From: Polyangiaceae bacterium
GTDB taxonomy: Bacteria > Myxococcota_A > Polyangia > Polyangiales > Polyangiaceae
Length of the DNA stretch: 64,000 bases
Assembly: GCA_015075635.1 (NCBI GenBank)
Contig: JABTUA010000003.1
Location: 1,426,001 to 1,490,000 of the forward strand
Direction: 5' to 3'
How positions within the stretch are numbered: position 1 is the first letter of the stretch; the number at the start of each line of letters is the position of its first letter. Below, piece by piece: positions 25,964-33,872 of the stretch. Made by a program: the position numbers and the translations under genes. Under the pieces are notes generated by a model. It saw only the letters and a list, made by a program, of their open reading frames with translations. It did no database searches and was not told the origin of the DNA.

Positions 25964-26872
25964 ATGTCCGAGCTTCGTTTCGACAATCGAGTCGCAATCG
26001 TCACGGGTGCCGGTGGTGGTCTGGGGCGCGCGCACGCGCTTCTGCTCGCCAAGCGCGGAGCCAAGGTCGTGGTCAACGATCTCGGCGGTACCATGGACGG
26101 CACGGGCGGCGGCGGCAGCTCCGCGGCCGACAAGGTGGTCGAGGAGATCAAGGCGGCGGGCGGCCAGGCCGTGGCCAGCTACGACGGCGTGGACACCTGG
26201 GAGGGCGCCCAAAAGATCGTGGCCAAGGCCAAGGAAGCCTTCGGCAAGCTCGACATCGTGATCAACAACGCCGGCATCTTGCGCGACGTCTCGTTCCTGA
26301 AGATGACCGACGAGGACTGGGACAAGGTGCTGCGCGTGCACCTGACCGGCACCATGTACGTGAGCAAGGCCGCCTGGCCGCTGCTCCGCGAGAACAACTA
26401 CGGCCGCGTGGTGAACACCACCAGCGCTGCGGGCCTGTACGGCAACTTCGGCCAGGCCAACTACAGCTCGGCGAAGCTCGGCATCGTCGGCCTGAGCAAG
26501 ACGCTGGCCCACGAGGGCGCCAAGTACAACATCAAGGTCAACGTCATCGCGCCCATCGCCAAGAGCCGCATGACCGAGACCGTGATGCCGCCGAACGTGC
26601 TGGAGAAGCTCGCGCCGGAGTACGTGTCCGCGCTGGTCGCCTACCTGGTCTCCGACAAGTGCGAGGACAGCGCGCAGGTCTACGCGGTCGGCGGCGGCTA
26701 CTTCTCGCGGGTGGCCGTGATGGAAGCCGAAGGCATCGGCCTGCCGGTGGAGAAGGTCAGCCCCGAGGCGGTCGCCGAACAGTGGGCGAAGATCAACGAC
26801 ATGACCGGCGCCAAGGCCTACGGGAACGCGATGGAGGCCGCCGGAGCGGCGATGAAGTTCGCGATGATGTGA
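25964..26872 (+). CDS. SDR-family 3-hydroxyacyl-CoA dehydrogenase-like (MFE-2 type)
   Basis: 302 residues with AAGGAGG upstream. The coenzyme motif is TGAGGGLGRAHALLL, NNAG is at 101-104, and the catalytic triad is Ser154, Tyr167 and Lys171 (NYSSAK). The insert VNDLGGTMDGTGGGGSSAAD is diagnostic of the (R)-hydroxyacyl-CoA dehydrogenase unit of peroxisomal multifunctional enzyme 2 and its bacterial relatives, which act in beta-oxidation or steroid side-chain breakdown. The last 23 codons (from ATG at 26801) and the hairpin after the stop recur twice downstream (27602 and 29331), so this gene is the likely source of part of a local repeat. Confidence 0.9.
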   Translation: MSELRFDNRVAIVTGAGGGLGRAHALLLAKRGAKVVVNDLGGTMDGTGGGGSSAADKVVEEIKAAGGQAVASYDGVDTWEGAQKIVAKAKEAFGKLDIVINNAGILRDVSFLKMTDEDWDKVLRVHLTGTMYVSKAAWPLLRENNYGRVVNTTSAAGLYGNFGQANYSSAKLGIVGLSKTLAHEGAKYNIKVNVIAPIAKSRMTETVMPPNVLEKLAPEYVSALVAYLVSDKCEDSAQVYAVGGGYFSRVAVMEAEGIGLPVEKVSPEAVAEQWAKINDMTGAKAYGNAMEAAGAAMKFAMM

Positions 26873-26930
26873 GACGCTTCCGTTCCGCGAAACCGAGGGC
26901 GGCGGGCTTCGGCTCGTCGCCCTTCGTCGT
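26801..26930 (+). repeat. Source copy of SDR tail plus terminator-like hairpin (repeat copy 1)
   Basis: The last 23 codons of the SDR gene and about 58 bp after it match 27602-27730 and 29331-29463. At nucleotide level this copy differs from copy 2 mainly at synonymous codon positions and in the hairpin loop. Confidence 0.85.
26896..26923 (+). terminator. Terminator-like hairpin, UUCG tetraloop
   Basis: Twenty-four bases after the SDR stop: 12-bp stem AGGGCGGCGGGC / GCTCGTCGCCCT (two G-U pairs) closed by C(TTCG)G. There is no clear U-run after it (TCGTCGTC), so it may be an atypical intrinsic terminator or a 3'-end stabilising structure. Confidence 0.65.
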
Positions 26931-27601
26931 CTCAGGGTGGCGGCGCGTTCAGTCGTCGGAGATCGCGCCTCGCCGCATGGCAGGTCGACCCACGTCTCGC
27001 CGTTGGCGGCGGTGTCGTCAAGACGACCGAAGGAGCGGAGATCCCCCTCACGAAACAGGACGCGAACAGACCCGCATCGTTCGCTCACGGCTCAACGCGT
27101 CGGCGAGCGACCTCGTCGATCTGTCCGTCGGAGTGCGCGCTTGTGCCACATGACGGTTGGTCACATTTCTCCCCGTTGGGGAGAACTCGCTTCGCTCGCG
27201 GGCGCGCCTGCGTGAATAACCGCAGCGGCCCCGCCAGCATGTCGCGCAGCGGGCGGTTGGCTCGCGTCGAGCCCTCGCTCAGAGCGCACTTGGCGGAGCA
27301 CAAGCGCGGGCGCCTGCTGTGTTCGAAGCAGCTCCGCTTCAGGAGCGGCCGCACCCCTGCGGATCTCGACCGATGCTGACAATGCTCCTGCCGTCTGCGC
27401 ACGCGCTGCCAGGCTCGGAAGGACGCGCCCCCTCCATCGGCGCGCAGCGCCGGCCCGAAGCAGCTCTCTCCTCAGCGGTAGCTTTCCGAATCGAGCAGTG
27501 CCTTTCTTCTCGAAACGCCGGCGCGAGCACCGATTTGGAGGGGGCAGGCGGCGCGCAGCCGCGCGCAAGCGCGGCGAGCAACGACCGGGGGAGGCAGGAA
27601 A

Positions 27602-27673
27602 ATGACCGGCGCCAAGGCCTACGGCAACGCGATGGAGGCCGCCGGCGCCGCGATGAAGTTCGCGATGATGTGA
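27602..27673 (+). CDS. Possible 23-aa micropeptide copied from the SDR C-terminus
   Basis: ATG to TGA, 23 residues starting MTGAKAYGN and ending MKFAMM, identical to the last 23 residues of the dehydrogenase at 25964 despite synonymous base differences. Unlike the parent copy, it is preceded by GGAGG seven bases before the ATG. It may be a translated peptide, or simply a captured gene end; no evidence of function exists beyond conservation of the frame in three copies. Confidence 0.35.
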   Translation: MTGAKAYGNAMEAAGAAMKFAMM

Positions 27674-27696
27674 GACGCTTCCGTTCCGCGAAACCG

Positions 27697-27724
27697 AGGG
27701 CGGCGGGCGAGAGCTCGTCGCCCT
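27697..27724 (+). terminator. Terminator-like hairpin, GAGA tetraloop (copy 2)
   Basis: The same 12-bp stem as at 26896-26923 (AGGGCGGCGGGC / GCTCGTCGCCCT), but with a GAGA (GNRA) loop. It is followed by TCGTGTTT. Confidence 0.6.
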
Positions 27725-27953
27725 TCGTGTTTGCGGCGGGGGCGGGGCGCCGGGAGAAACGAGGCAGGCATAGTTGCGATCGCGCGGGCGGGCGGAGCGC
27801 GCACGAACAGTCGGCGGGGAAAGGAGCTGGCGCGTGCCACAGCGCGACGCAGATCTCAGCAGGCCGTAATCGGCAGCAAGATTCGCGTTCAGCTCTGCGC
27901 AGGTGCTCGCGGGAGTTGCTCGGCGTCGGGTCAGGCGGGAGAATTCGCCTTGC

Positions 27954-28973
27954 GTGAAACCACTCTTCATCGCGCCGATCGCCCTGCTCGGACTCTGGTT
28001 GCCGGCCTGCGGCGAGCAGCCGAGCACCGCGACCTCGGGAGGCGATGCTCGTCCCGACGTGGTCTACGCGGCGACTGACGAACTCGTCATCGGCCATCTC
28101 CGAGTCAACTCCTCGAGCGTCTTCGTGACGACCGTGGACCTTGCGGGCGGTGTCCGGCGCCTCGTGCGAGTCGACAGGGAAACGCGCGCGCGAAAAGTCC
28201 TGACCGAGCGCCCCCTAGAGCTGTCGTTGGGAGACGTCTTCGTCACAGACTCCGAGGTCTTCTTCACCGAGCGCGAGAAGAGCTGCTCCGGCTGCTTCGC
28301 CAACGCAGGATGGATCCGCCGCGTTTCCGTGGACGGCGGGGAGGTCTCCACGCTGACCGTGCTGGATTCGAGCGCCCCTCATCGGCTCGTCGCTGCCGGC
28401 GGCTACATATGGTTCACCGACGTGAACCGCCTGCGGCGCATCTCCATGGGTGGGGGGCCGCCGGAGACCCTCCTTTCGTCCGCCCACGACCATGAGCTCG
28501 TGGCTTCCCACACGACCGTGTACTTCCAAGGCCCCGGCCGCATCGACGGCGTTCCGTTCGCCGAGACGGCAGCTAGCGAGCTGGTGCCCACGGACGCGTC
28601 GCTGGTGGCTCTCGTGGCGCACGGGGGATTCGTGTATTGGGCGTCGGGGTATGGGGAGCAGTCGGCTATCCGCCGAATTAGTGAATCGGGCGGATTGACG
28701 AGGGTGCTCGCGACGGAGGTCGGCGTGGGAGTGCTGTTGAACTTCGCCGTCGGGCCGGCGCTGTTCTTCACGGACTGGGGCAAGGGCGTGTGCGCCGGCC
28801 AACTCGTGCGCGTGGACCTGGAAACGTCGGAGCGGGCTGTTTGGGCGTCCGAACTATGCCAACCGCTCGAAGTCGCCGTCGATGTGGATGACGTCTTCTT
28901 CCTGGCGAAGCCCGGGGTGGATTCTCAAACGGGCGCGATTCTGCGGGTGTCGGCCTCGGCAACCCCGGAGTAG
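27954..28973 (+). CDS. Beta-propeller lipoprotein
   Basis: 339 residues from a GTG start that gives a clean lipoprotein signal (KPLFIAPIALLGLWLPAC). The mature part repeats short strands typical of propellers that bind surface ligands: RLVAAGGYIWFTDVNRLRRI, SLVALVAHGGFVYWASGYG, LNFAVGPALFFTDWGKG, EVAVDVDDVFFLAKPG. This pattern (blades with [VI]YW/WFTD) is frequent in myxobacterial lipoproteins. Gene and spacing are normal, but it is flanked on both sides by the chimeric repeats, so the segment may have moved or been duplicated together with them. Confidence 0.75.
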   Translation: MKPLFIAPIALLGLWLPACGEQPSTATSGGDARPDVVYAATDELVIGHLRVNSSSVFVTTVDLAGGVRRLVRVDRETRARKVLTERPLELSLGDVFVTDSEVFFTEREKSCSGCFANAGWIRRVSVDGGEVSTLTVLDSSAPHRLVAAGGYIWFTDVNRLRRISMGGGPPETLLSSAHDHELVASHTTVYFQGPGRIDGVPFAETAASELVPTDASLVALVAHGGFVYWASGYGEQSAIRRISESGGLTRVLATEVGVGVLLNFAVGPALFFTDWGKGVCAGQLVRVDLETSERAVWASELCQPLEVAVDVDDVFFLAKPGVDSQTGAILRVSASATPE

Positions 28974-29330
28974 TCCTGGCGAACGCGCGCGGAGCGGAAC
29001 CGCGTCGCGGTGCTGGGCAGGACCGAGCGGGCATCGAAACCACGCCCGCCGTCGGCCCCTCATCGTTGGATGATGCGCCGGTGAGCGGGAGGTTCTTGCG
29101 GCGGAGGCTCCTGCCGTTCGGGTCTTTGCACGCGCTGCCAAGCTCGGAAGGACGCGCCCCCTCCATCGGCGCGCAGCGCCGGCCCCAAGCAGCGCTCTCC
29201 TCACACGCAGCATCCCGAGCCGAGCCACACCTTCTTTCTCGAAACGCCGGCGCGAGCACCGATTTGGAGGGGGCAGGCGGCGCGCAGCCGCGCGCCAGCG
29301 CGGCGAGCAACGACCGGGGGAGGCAGGAAA

Positions 29331-29402
29331 ATGACCGGCGCCAAGGCCTACGGCAACGCCATGGAGGCCGCCGGCGCCGCGATGAAGTTCGCGATGATGT
29401 GA
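29331..29402 (+). CDS. Possible 23-aa micropeptide, second copy
   Basis: The same 23-residue product as 27602-27673, with one synonymous difference (GCC for GCG at codon 10) and the same GGAGG seven bases upstream. It ends in TGA, followed by the copy-3 hairpin. Its status as a gene is unproven. Confidence 0.35.
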   Translation: MTGAKAYGNAMEAAGAAMKFAMM

Positions 29403-29429
29403 GCGGCGTCTCCCCACGGAGAAACCACG

Positions 29430-29457
29430 AGGGCGGCGGGCGAGAGCTCGTCGCCCT
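29430..29457 (+). terminator. Terminator-like hairpin, GAGA tetraloop (copy 3)
   Basis: 12-bp stem identical to the other two copies, with GAGA loop; followed by TCGGCTTTCTGCTT, which has a better T-content than copy 1. Confidence 0.6.
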
Positions 29458-29694
29458 TCGGCTTTCTGCTTCAGGGGCGCTCGGCTGCGTGCGGATCAGG
29501 TGATGCAGCACCTGCCGGAGCCCATCGTCGGGATAGGTGCGCGCCCGCGACCTCATCCCCACCCCGATCCCGACGAACGCCGAACGAGCCGCCAGAGAGC
29601 GAAGCGCGAGCCCGGCCTCACGCGGGCTGTCCTTGGACCACATGGACGCTGCGGTCCGGCGCGCAGTGACGAAGAGGCGCGCCAGCGGGAGCCG

Positions 29695-30090
29695 ATGATT
29701 GGGGTCGACACGAATGTGCTGGTGAGGTTCCTCGTTGAGGACGACGCCCATCAGTCGAAGCGCGCCGGGCAGCTGTTCCGCCGGGCGCTCGCCAAGGGTG
29801 AACGGCTCTTCATCTCCGACGTGGTCTTGTGTGAGGTCGTCTGGGTGCTCGAGGGGGCCTATCGCGTGCCCCGCGGGGAGATCGCGGCGCTCCGGCTCGA
29901 TCTTGCCCGCGCCAAGCAGGTCCAGCTGGGTGATGCCGACATCGTTCATCGTGCGCTCACCGCATTCCAGGCCGGCAAGGGCGACTTCGCCGCCTACGTC
30001 ATTCGAGAACGTGCCCTCGAAGCGGGGTGCTCCGCGCTCGCCACCTTCGAGAAGAAGCTCTGGGCAGAGGCCGGGTTCGAGAAGGTATGA
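29695..30090 (+). CDS. PIN-domain VapC-like toxin, apparently without antitoxin
   Basis: 131 residues from the ATG at 29695 (GGGAG upstream). PIN acidic residues are visible: GVDTNVLVRFLVEDD (first Asp), SDVVLCEVVWVLEGAY (Glu), and GDFAAYVIRERA (Asp), matching the VapC RNase fold. Length is typical. A vapB-type antitoxin normally overlaps or directly precedes vapC, but none can be seen between the repeat copy (ending ~29466) and this start. The repeat insertion may have removed it, or the toxin may be solitary. A short AGGGC/GCCCT hairpin (30152-30166) follows. Confidence 0.85.
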   Translation: MIGVDTNVLVRFLVEDDAHQSKRAGQLFRRALAKGERLFISDVVLCEVVWVLEGAYRVPRGEIAALRLDLARAKQVQLGDADIVHRALTAFQAGKGDFAAYVIRERALEAGCSALATFEKKLWAEAGFEKV

Positions 30091-30173
30091 GCACGGTTCC
30101 GCCCCACCATCGCAGCGAGGCAGGCGCCGATCGCGACCAGTGCGACGGGACAGGGCTCGTCGCCCTTCTCGTC

Positions 30174-31127
30174 TCAGGGGGGCGGCAGGTTGAGGTTGTC
30201 GAACGTCGCGTCGGGCTGGGTACCGTTGCTGGAGAACGTGCCGGCCCCGAGCTCGACGAAAGCCTTGTTCATGCCAGTCGGGCGATTCGCGACCCGCTGC
30301 TCGACCCAGGTCTTGCCGTCGGCGCTGGTGTCGAAGCCGACCTTTCCGGCGGGGAAGCGCATGCGCCACCAGCGGTGCAGCGCCGGGTCGTAAGGGATCG
30401 CCTGGTTGTTCTCGGAGCCGCCTTGCTCCACGCCGAACACGAGCTTCAGACCCGACGGTGACGCGGCGTCGGGAGTCGCCGTGATCTCGGCGTCCATCGA
30501 GCCATCGACCATCGCCATCAGGTACGTCTCGCCGTTCCAGCCCTTCGAGAGCACCTGAGGCACCTCGATCCAGAGCGCGCAGCCGTCGAGGCTGTACGAC
30601 GCGTTCGATGTGATGCCGACGTGGTGGCCAGCGTCCATGCCCGGCTTCGCGTGAAGGACCCCCGAGCTCGTGCCGATGGTGCCCTTGCTCAGGTAGTACG
30701 GGCTCCACGCCGAGCTGTTCAGCGGAGTGGAGAAAGCGTCCTGGAAGCTCTGGATGCCGCCGGCAGGGCAGCTCGAGGCGACGCCCCCGCTACCGCCGGA
30801 GCCGCCCCCCGTGCCGCCCTTGCCGCCGCTCCCCGTGCCGCCGCCGCTCGGCGCGCCGCCGCTCCCCGTGCCGCCGCCGCTCGGCGCGCCCCCGACGCCG
30901 CCCGTACCACCTGCCGGAGCGCCGGAGGATCCACCGCTCCCCGCGCTCGATCCGCCGCTGGCAGAGCCGGCTGCGCCGCCGCTCGGGGAGCCAGCCGCGC
31001 CGCCGCTCGAGGCACCGCCGGAAGCTGCACCGCCGCTCGCGCCGCCGCCCGCGGGCGTGAACTCTTCACCCGCGCACGCGGCGAGGCTCACGGTCAGGAG
31101 CGCAGGGTGAGCGAGGCGTCGCAGCAA
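30174..31127 (-). CDS. Lipoprotein with Gly/Ser/Ala linker and jelly-roll-like domain
   Basis: 317 residues from a TTG start supported by TACGCT 7 nt upstream. The signal peptide ends in SLAAC, followed by a linker of about 95 residues of GGAS/GGTG units encoded by repetitive DNA. The C-terminal domain (about 120-317; FQDAFSTPLNSSAWSPYYLS, GCALWIEVPQVLSKGWNGET, MRFPAGKVGFDTSADGKTWV) looks like a lectin/glucanase-type jelly roll that binds polysaccharide. No catalytic pair of Glu is apparent. Confidence 0.75.
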   Translation of the reverse strand: MLRRLAHPALLTVSLAACAGEEFTPAGGGASGGAASGGASSGGAAGSPSGGAAGSASGGSSAGSGGSSGAPAGGTGGVGGAPSGGGTGSGGAPSGGGTGSGGKGGTGGGSGGSGGVASSCPAGGIQSFQDAFSTPLNSSAWSPYYLSKGTIGTSSGVLHAKPGMDAGHHVGITSNASYSLDGCALWIEVPQVLSKGWNGETYLMAMVDGSMDAEITATPDAASPSGLKLVFGVEQGGSENNQAIPYDPALHRWWRMRFPAGKVGFDTSADGKTWVEQRVANRPTGMNKAFVELGAGTFSSNGTQPDATFDNLNLPPP

Positions 31128-31134
31128 ACAATCG

Positions 31135-31140
31135 AGCGTA
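31135..31140 (-). promoter_or_regulatory. TANNNT -10-like element (TACGCT)
   Basis: On the minus strand TACGCT ends 7 nt before the TTG at 31127, supporting that unusual start codon and a leaderless transcript. Confidence 0.45.
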
Positions 31141-31147
31141 CCACGTT

Positions 31148-32917
31148 TCAGGTCTTGGTTGCGCGCCGAACGCGCGTTCGCGTCGCTCTCCTCAGTAGGC
31201 CGAGCGCGCCCAGGAGAGCGAGCAGGATGCCGTGGCTCGCGCGCTTCGCGGGCAGCGTGCAGCCGCAGGACGCATTGGTCTCGTCACCCAGGCCGCTCGC
31301 GCTGGTCGCGCTCTCGGGCGCGACCCTCTGGTTGTAACCGGCGAGCGCCGAGTCGATCTCGTCGTCGTTGTCCACGAGCAGCAGGTACTCGCCCCCTTGG
31401 GTGAACTCCTCCACGCTCGACGCCCAAGGCAGATCGGTGGGCAGGTCGCCCGGGGCCGAGGTGCCCGCGACCCTGCGCCCGGTGCTCGTGGTGGTGACGA
31501 GGTTGCCGTCGCAGCGGGTGGTGCGCACGGCCGAGAGCTGATTGGAGACGTCCGGCAGCGGCTTCGGCCACTCGAGGAACATCGGATCTTCGGTCATCTC
31601 CTCGGGCGAGATGCGCGTCAGCATGCGCGTCAGGTAGACGTTGCCCAGCAAGACCTCGGTGGCGTGCTGCGCGGGGGTGGCGACCAGCTCGTCGAAGTCG
31701 TCGCCGAAGGCGTCGGCGTTCCAGGCGCTCAGATCCGCGCCGGGGTAACAGCTCAAACACGAGTAGTACTCCTCCGGCGACACGCCGGCGGGCGGTGGCA
31801 GGTAGCGGTCCAGGAGCGGGAACACCAGCGGGTGCGGCGAGGTGCAGCTCGCGGCGGAGAAGCAGTCGAGCAGGTTCCAGGCTTGCAGCCGCGCCACCAC
31901 CGCCTCCGGCTCGAGCGTCTTCAGGATGACGCCGTCCCAGTTCGACTGGGAAATGCCCGACGAGCTGACCACGTTGGTCGGACCGGCGTATTCGGTGATG
32001 AAGGCGCGGCCGTTGGCGGCGGGGCTGTCCACAGCGCGCGACACGGCCAGGTCGTAGTTCTGGCCCAGGTTGGTCCAGTCGAGGCGGGCGTCGTTCAGGG
32101 TGACGTGCTTGTAGCCGCCGGTCGGCACCACGCGCTGATCGCCGAGGAAGAACGTGCGCACCGTCATGTCTTCGACGGCGGCGATGCGCGTGAGCTTCAG
32201 CGGCACGCAGGGCTCGGTGCCCTGGTAGCGCACGACGATGGGGTGGATCTCGTCGACGCCGGTGTTCGGCTGGAGCTTCAACGCCACGAACACGTACTTC
32301 TTGTCGATGTACTCCTTCAGGATGGGCTCGGCGTCGGCCTGGTCGGCGTCGTAGTTGTTCTGCACCAGCCAGTCGAGCATGCCCTTGGCGTCCGTCGGCT
32401 TCAGGGTCAACGTCTCGAAGTTGCCGACGGCCTGGCGCCCGACGATGGTGGGCGCCTTGGTGTTTGGCCCGGCGCCGCCCGCGCCGCTGCTGGGCACGAA
32501 GGAGCCGCCGGCGCTGTCGGCGCTGGACATGGCGCAGCCGGCGCTGGAGCTCCCGGAGCTCGTGTCGCTGCCGCAGCTCTGGAAGCTGTTCGTGGTGGTG
32601 AAGGTGGGGACCGTGCCGTTCATCAGGTTCGTGAACAGCAGCTGCGAGCCGACGCTCAGCTCGGGCTCGACCGGGATGGGGATGATCCAGGCGAAGCGCG
32701 CGGGGTCACCCTGGTACTGGATCTGGATGTGCGCCTCGACGAAGCCGTTCTGCATCACGAACAGCACGTTCTCGCCAGTCTGATCGACGGGCATCGGCGG
32801 CTGGCCAGGCGGAGCCTGATCGCAGAAGGTGCCGCCGCAAGCCTCCGCCCGTGACGGCGCGCTGCCCGCCGCTGCCAGCACCGACAACCCCAAACACACC
32901 CGAGCCCAAGCGCGCAT
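31148..32917 (-). CDS. DUF2330 exported protein with MYXO-CTERM-like tail
   Basis: 589 residues with GGGAGG before the ATG. A signal peptide ends at APSRAEA; the mature start CGGTFCDQAPPGQPPMPVDQ is the hallmark of DUF2330 proteins (ACGG.FC, followed by Q..E.ILF). The body contains the family's paired domains (FAWIIPIPVEPELSVGSQ) and extra Cys (CLSCYPGADL). The C-terminus reads ASCGCTLPAKR, then a hydrophobic helix (GILLALLGALGLL) and Arg-rich end, like the MYXO-CTERM sorting signal (Cys, TM, Arg). It is probably processed and displayed on the surface; function unknown. Confidence 0.85.
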   Translation of the reverse strand: MRAWARVCLGLSVLAAAGSAPSRAEACGGTFCDQAPPGQPPMPVDQTGENVLFVMQNGFVEAHIQIQYQGDPARFAWIIPIPVEPELSVGSQLLFTNLMNGTVPTFTTTNSFQSCGSDTSSGSSSAGCAMSSADSAGGSFVPSSGAGGAGPNTKAPTIVGRQAVGNFETLTLKPTDAKGMLDWLVQNNYDADQADAEPILKEYIDKKYVFVALKLQPNTGVDEIHPIVVRYQGTEPCVPLKLTRIAAVEDMTVRTFFLGDQRVVPTGGYKHVTLNDARLDWTNLGQNYDLAVSRAVDSPAANGRAFITEYAGPTNVVSSSGISQSNWDGVILKTLEPEAVVARLQAWNLLDCFSAASCTSPHPLVFPLLDRYLPPPAGVSPEEYYSCLSCYPGADLSAWNADAFGDDFDELVATPAQHATEVLLGNVYLTRMLTRISPEEMTEDPMFLEWPKPLPDVSNQLSAVRTTRCDGNLVTTTSTGRRVAGTSAPGDLPTDLPWASSVEEFTQGGEYLLLVDNDDEIDSALAGYNQRVAPESATSASGLGDETNASCGCTLPAKRASHGILLALLGALGLLRRATRTRVRRATKT

Positions 32918-32992
32918 CCGTGCCTCCCGACCAGTGGCTCCGCCCAGAGCCAGAAGCCCACAGGATACGCCGGGCGCGCCGGTTGCGCACGC

Positions 32993-33814
32993 CTACACGA
33001 AGAAGTCGGGCAGGAGCTCGGTCCCCGGCGCGTTGGCGTACTGATCGAAGTCAGTCACGCCTGCGGCGCGGAGCACGTCCTCGTCGATGGCGAAGCGGCC
33101 GGTGTACGCGCGGCTGGGCTGCGTCAGGATCCAGTAGGCCGCGTCGGCCATGATCTCGGGCTTGCGGCAGCGACTCACGGCGTCGTCGCCGCCCAGGAGG
33201 TTCTGCACCGCGGCGGTGGCGATGGCCGTCCGGGGCCAGAGCGCGTTGACGGCGATGCCGTCGCTCGCGAACTCGTCCGCCATGCCCAGCACGCACATGC
33301 TCATGCCGAACTTGGCCATGGTGTAGGCCACGTGCGGCCCGAACCAGCGTGCCTCCATGTTCAGCGGCGGCGACAGGTTCAGGATGTGAGGGTTCTTGGC
33401 CTTCTTCAGCTGCGGGATGCAGGCCTGCGAGCACAGGAAGGTGCCGCGCGTGTTGATCTGGTGCATCAGGTCGTAGCGCTTCATCGGGGTCGCGAGCGTG
33501 CCCGTCAGGCTGATGGCGCTGGCGTTGTTGACCAGGATGTCGATGCCGCCGAAGGTGTCCACCGTGCGCTTGACCGCCTCGAGCACCTGCTCTTCGAAGC
33601 GGATGTCGGTGATGCAGGCCAGGCCCTTGCCGCCGGCCGCCTCGATCTCCTCCACCGCGCTGAACACCGTGCCCGGGAGCTTGGGGTGCGCCTCAGCCGT
33701 CTTGGCCGCGACGGCGACGTTCGCGCCATCCCGGGCCGCCCGGAGGGCGATGGCCTTGCCGATGCCCCGGCTGGCGCCGGTGATGAAGAGCGTCTTGCCT
33801 TTCAGATCTGCCAT
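32993..33814 (-). CDS. SDR-family oxidoreductase, HSDL2-like
   Basis: 273 residues. The N-terminal motif is TLFITGASRGIGKAIALRAA, with DILVNNASAIS and the catalytic YTMAK (Tyr/Lys), matching the atypical SDR subgroup that includes HSDL2, where the NNAG motif reads NNAS. The insert AKTAEAHPKLPGTVFSAVEE is characteristic. Substrate is unknown, possibly acyl-CoA or steroid-like. TAGCTT lies 9 nt before the ATG. It is divergent from the S46 peptidase. Confidence 0.9.
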   Translation of the reverse strand: MADLKGKTLFITGASRGIGKAIALRAARDGANVAVAAKTAEAHPKLPGTVFSAVEEIEAAGGKGLACITDIRFEEQVLEAVKRTVDTFGGIDILVNNASAISLTGTLATPMKRYDLMHQINTRGTFLCSQACIPQLKKAKNPHILNLSPPLNMEARWFGPHVAYTMAKFGMSMCVLGMADEFASDGIAVNALWPRTAIATAAVQNLLGGDDAVSRCRKPEIMADAAYWILTQPSRAYTGRFAIDEDVLRAAGVTDFDQYANAPGTELLPDFFV

Positions 33815-33872
33815 GGTGGGCGGAAGCTAGCACCGTTCGCCCGGCGCCGGGCCCGTGCTATGCGCCGGTCCC

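Larger units (their letters stand above)
27384..27735 (+). repeat. Chimeric repeat, copy 2 (hairpins + SDR-tail micro-ORF + hairpin)
   Basis: About 350 bp matching 29107-29466. The first ~215 bp are not from the SDR gene and contain two small hairpins: CGGCGC/GCGCCG at 27438-27452 and GCCGCGC-GCAA-GCGCGGC at 27558-27575. Then follow GGGGGAGG, a 23-codon frame identical in protein sequence to the SDR C-terminus, and the terminator-like hairpin. Confidence 0.8.
26873..27953. other. Gene-poor 1.08-kb stretch containing repeat copy 2
   Basis: No convincing protein gene is visible on either strand; open frames here have no family features. It contains the SDR terminator-like hairpin (26896-26923), a perfect 7-bp inverted repeat TCTCCCC/GGGGAGA with loop GTT near 27171-27187, and the chimeric repeat at 27384-27735. 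The left half (26930-27380) looks like decayed or noncoding sequence. Confidence 0.6.
29107..29466 (+). repeat. Chimeric repeat, copy 3
   Basis: Matches copy 2 (27384-27735) across its length, including the CGGCGC/GCGCCG hairpin (29167-29181), the GCCGCGC/GCGCGGC hairpin with loop GCCA (29287-29304), GGGGGAGG, the SDR-tail frame and the final hairpin. The middle ~45 bp (after CTCTCCTCA) is the most divergent part. Confidence 0.8.
28974..29694. other. Gene-poor 0.72-kb stretch containing repeat copy 3
   Basis: No supported protein gene. It contains the chimeric repeat (29107-29466); the 230 bp between the repeat and the PIN gene hold no recognisable antitoxin frame. Confidence 0.6.

Noticed and set aside
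25874..27153. Long frames on both strands over the SDR gene and the downstream region
   Set aside because: They are low-complexity shadows; the SDR frame at 25964 has a full catalytic set and AAGGAGG.
27161..28027. Minus-strand open frame over repeat copy 2 as a real gene
   Set aside because: Its content is the antisense of the repeat and the lipoprotein upstream region, with no protein features.
27384..29466. The repeats as a retron or group II intron
   Set aside because: No reverse transcriptase, no domain V-like structure and no msr/msd arrangement is visible; only short hairpins and the copied gene end.
30152..30166. Short AGGGC/GCCCT hairpin after the PIN gene as a fourth copy of the conserved hairpin
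   Set aside because: It shares only part of the sequence and has a 5-bp stem, so it is not clearly homologous.
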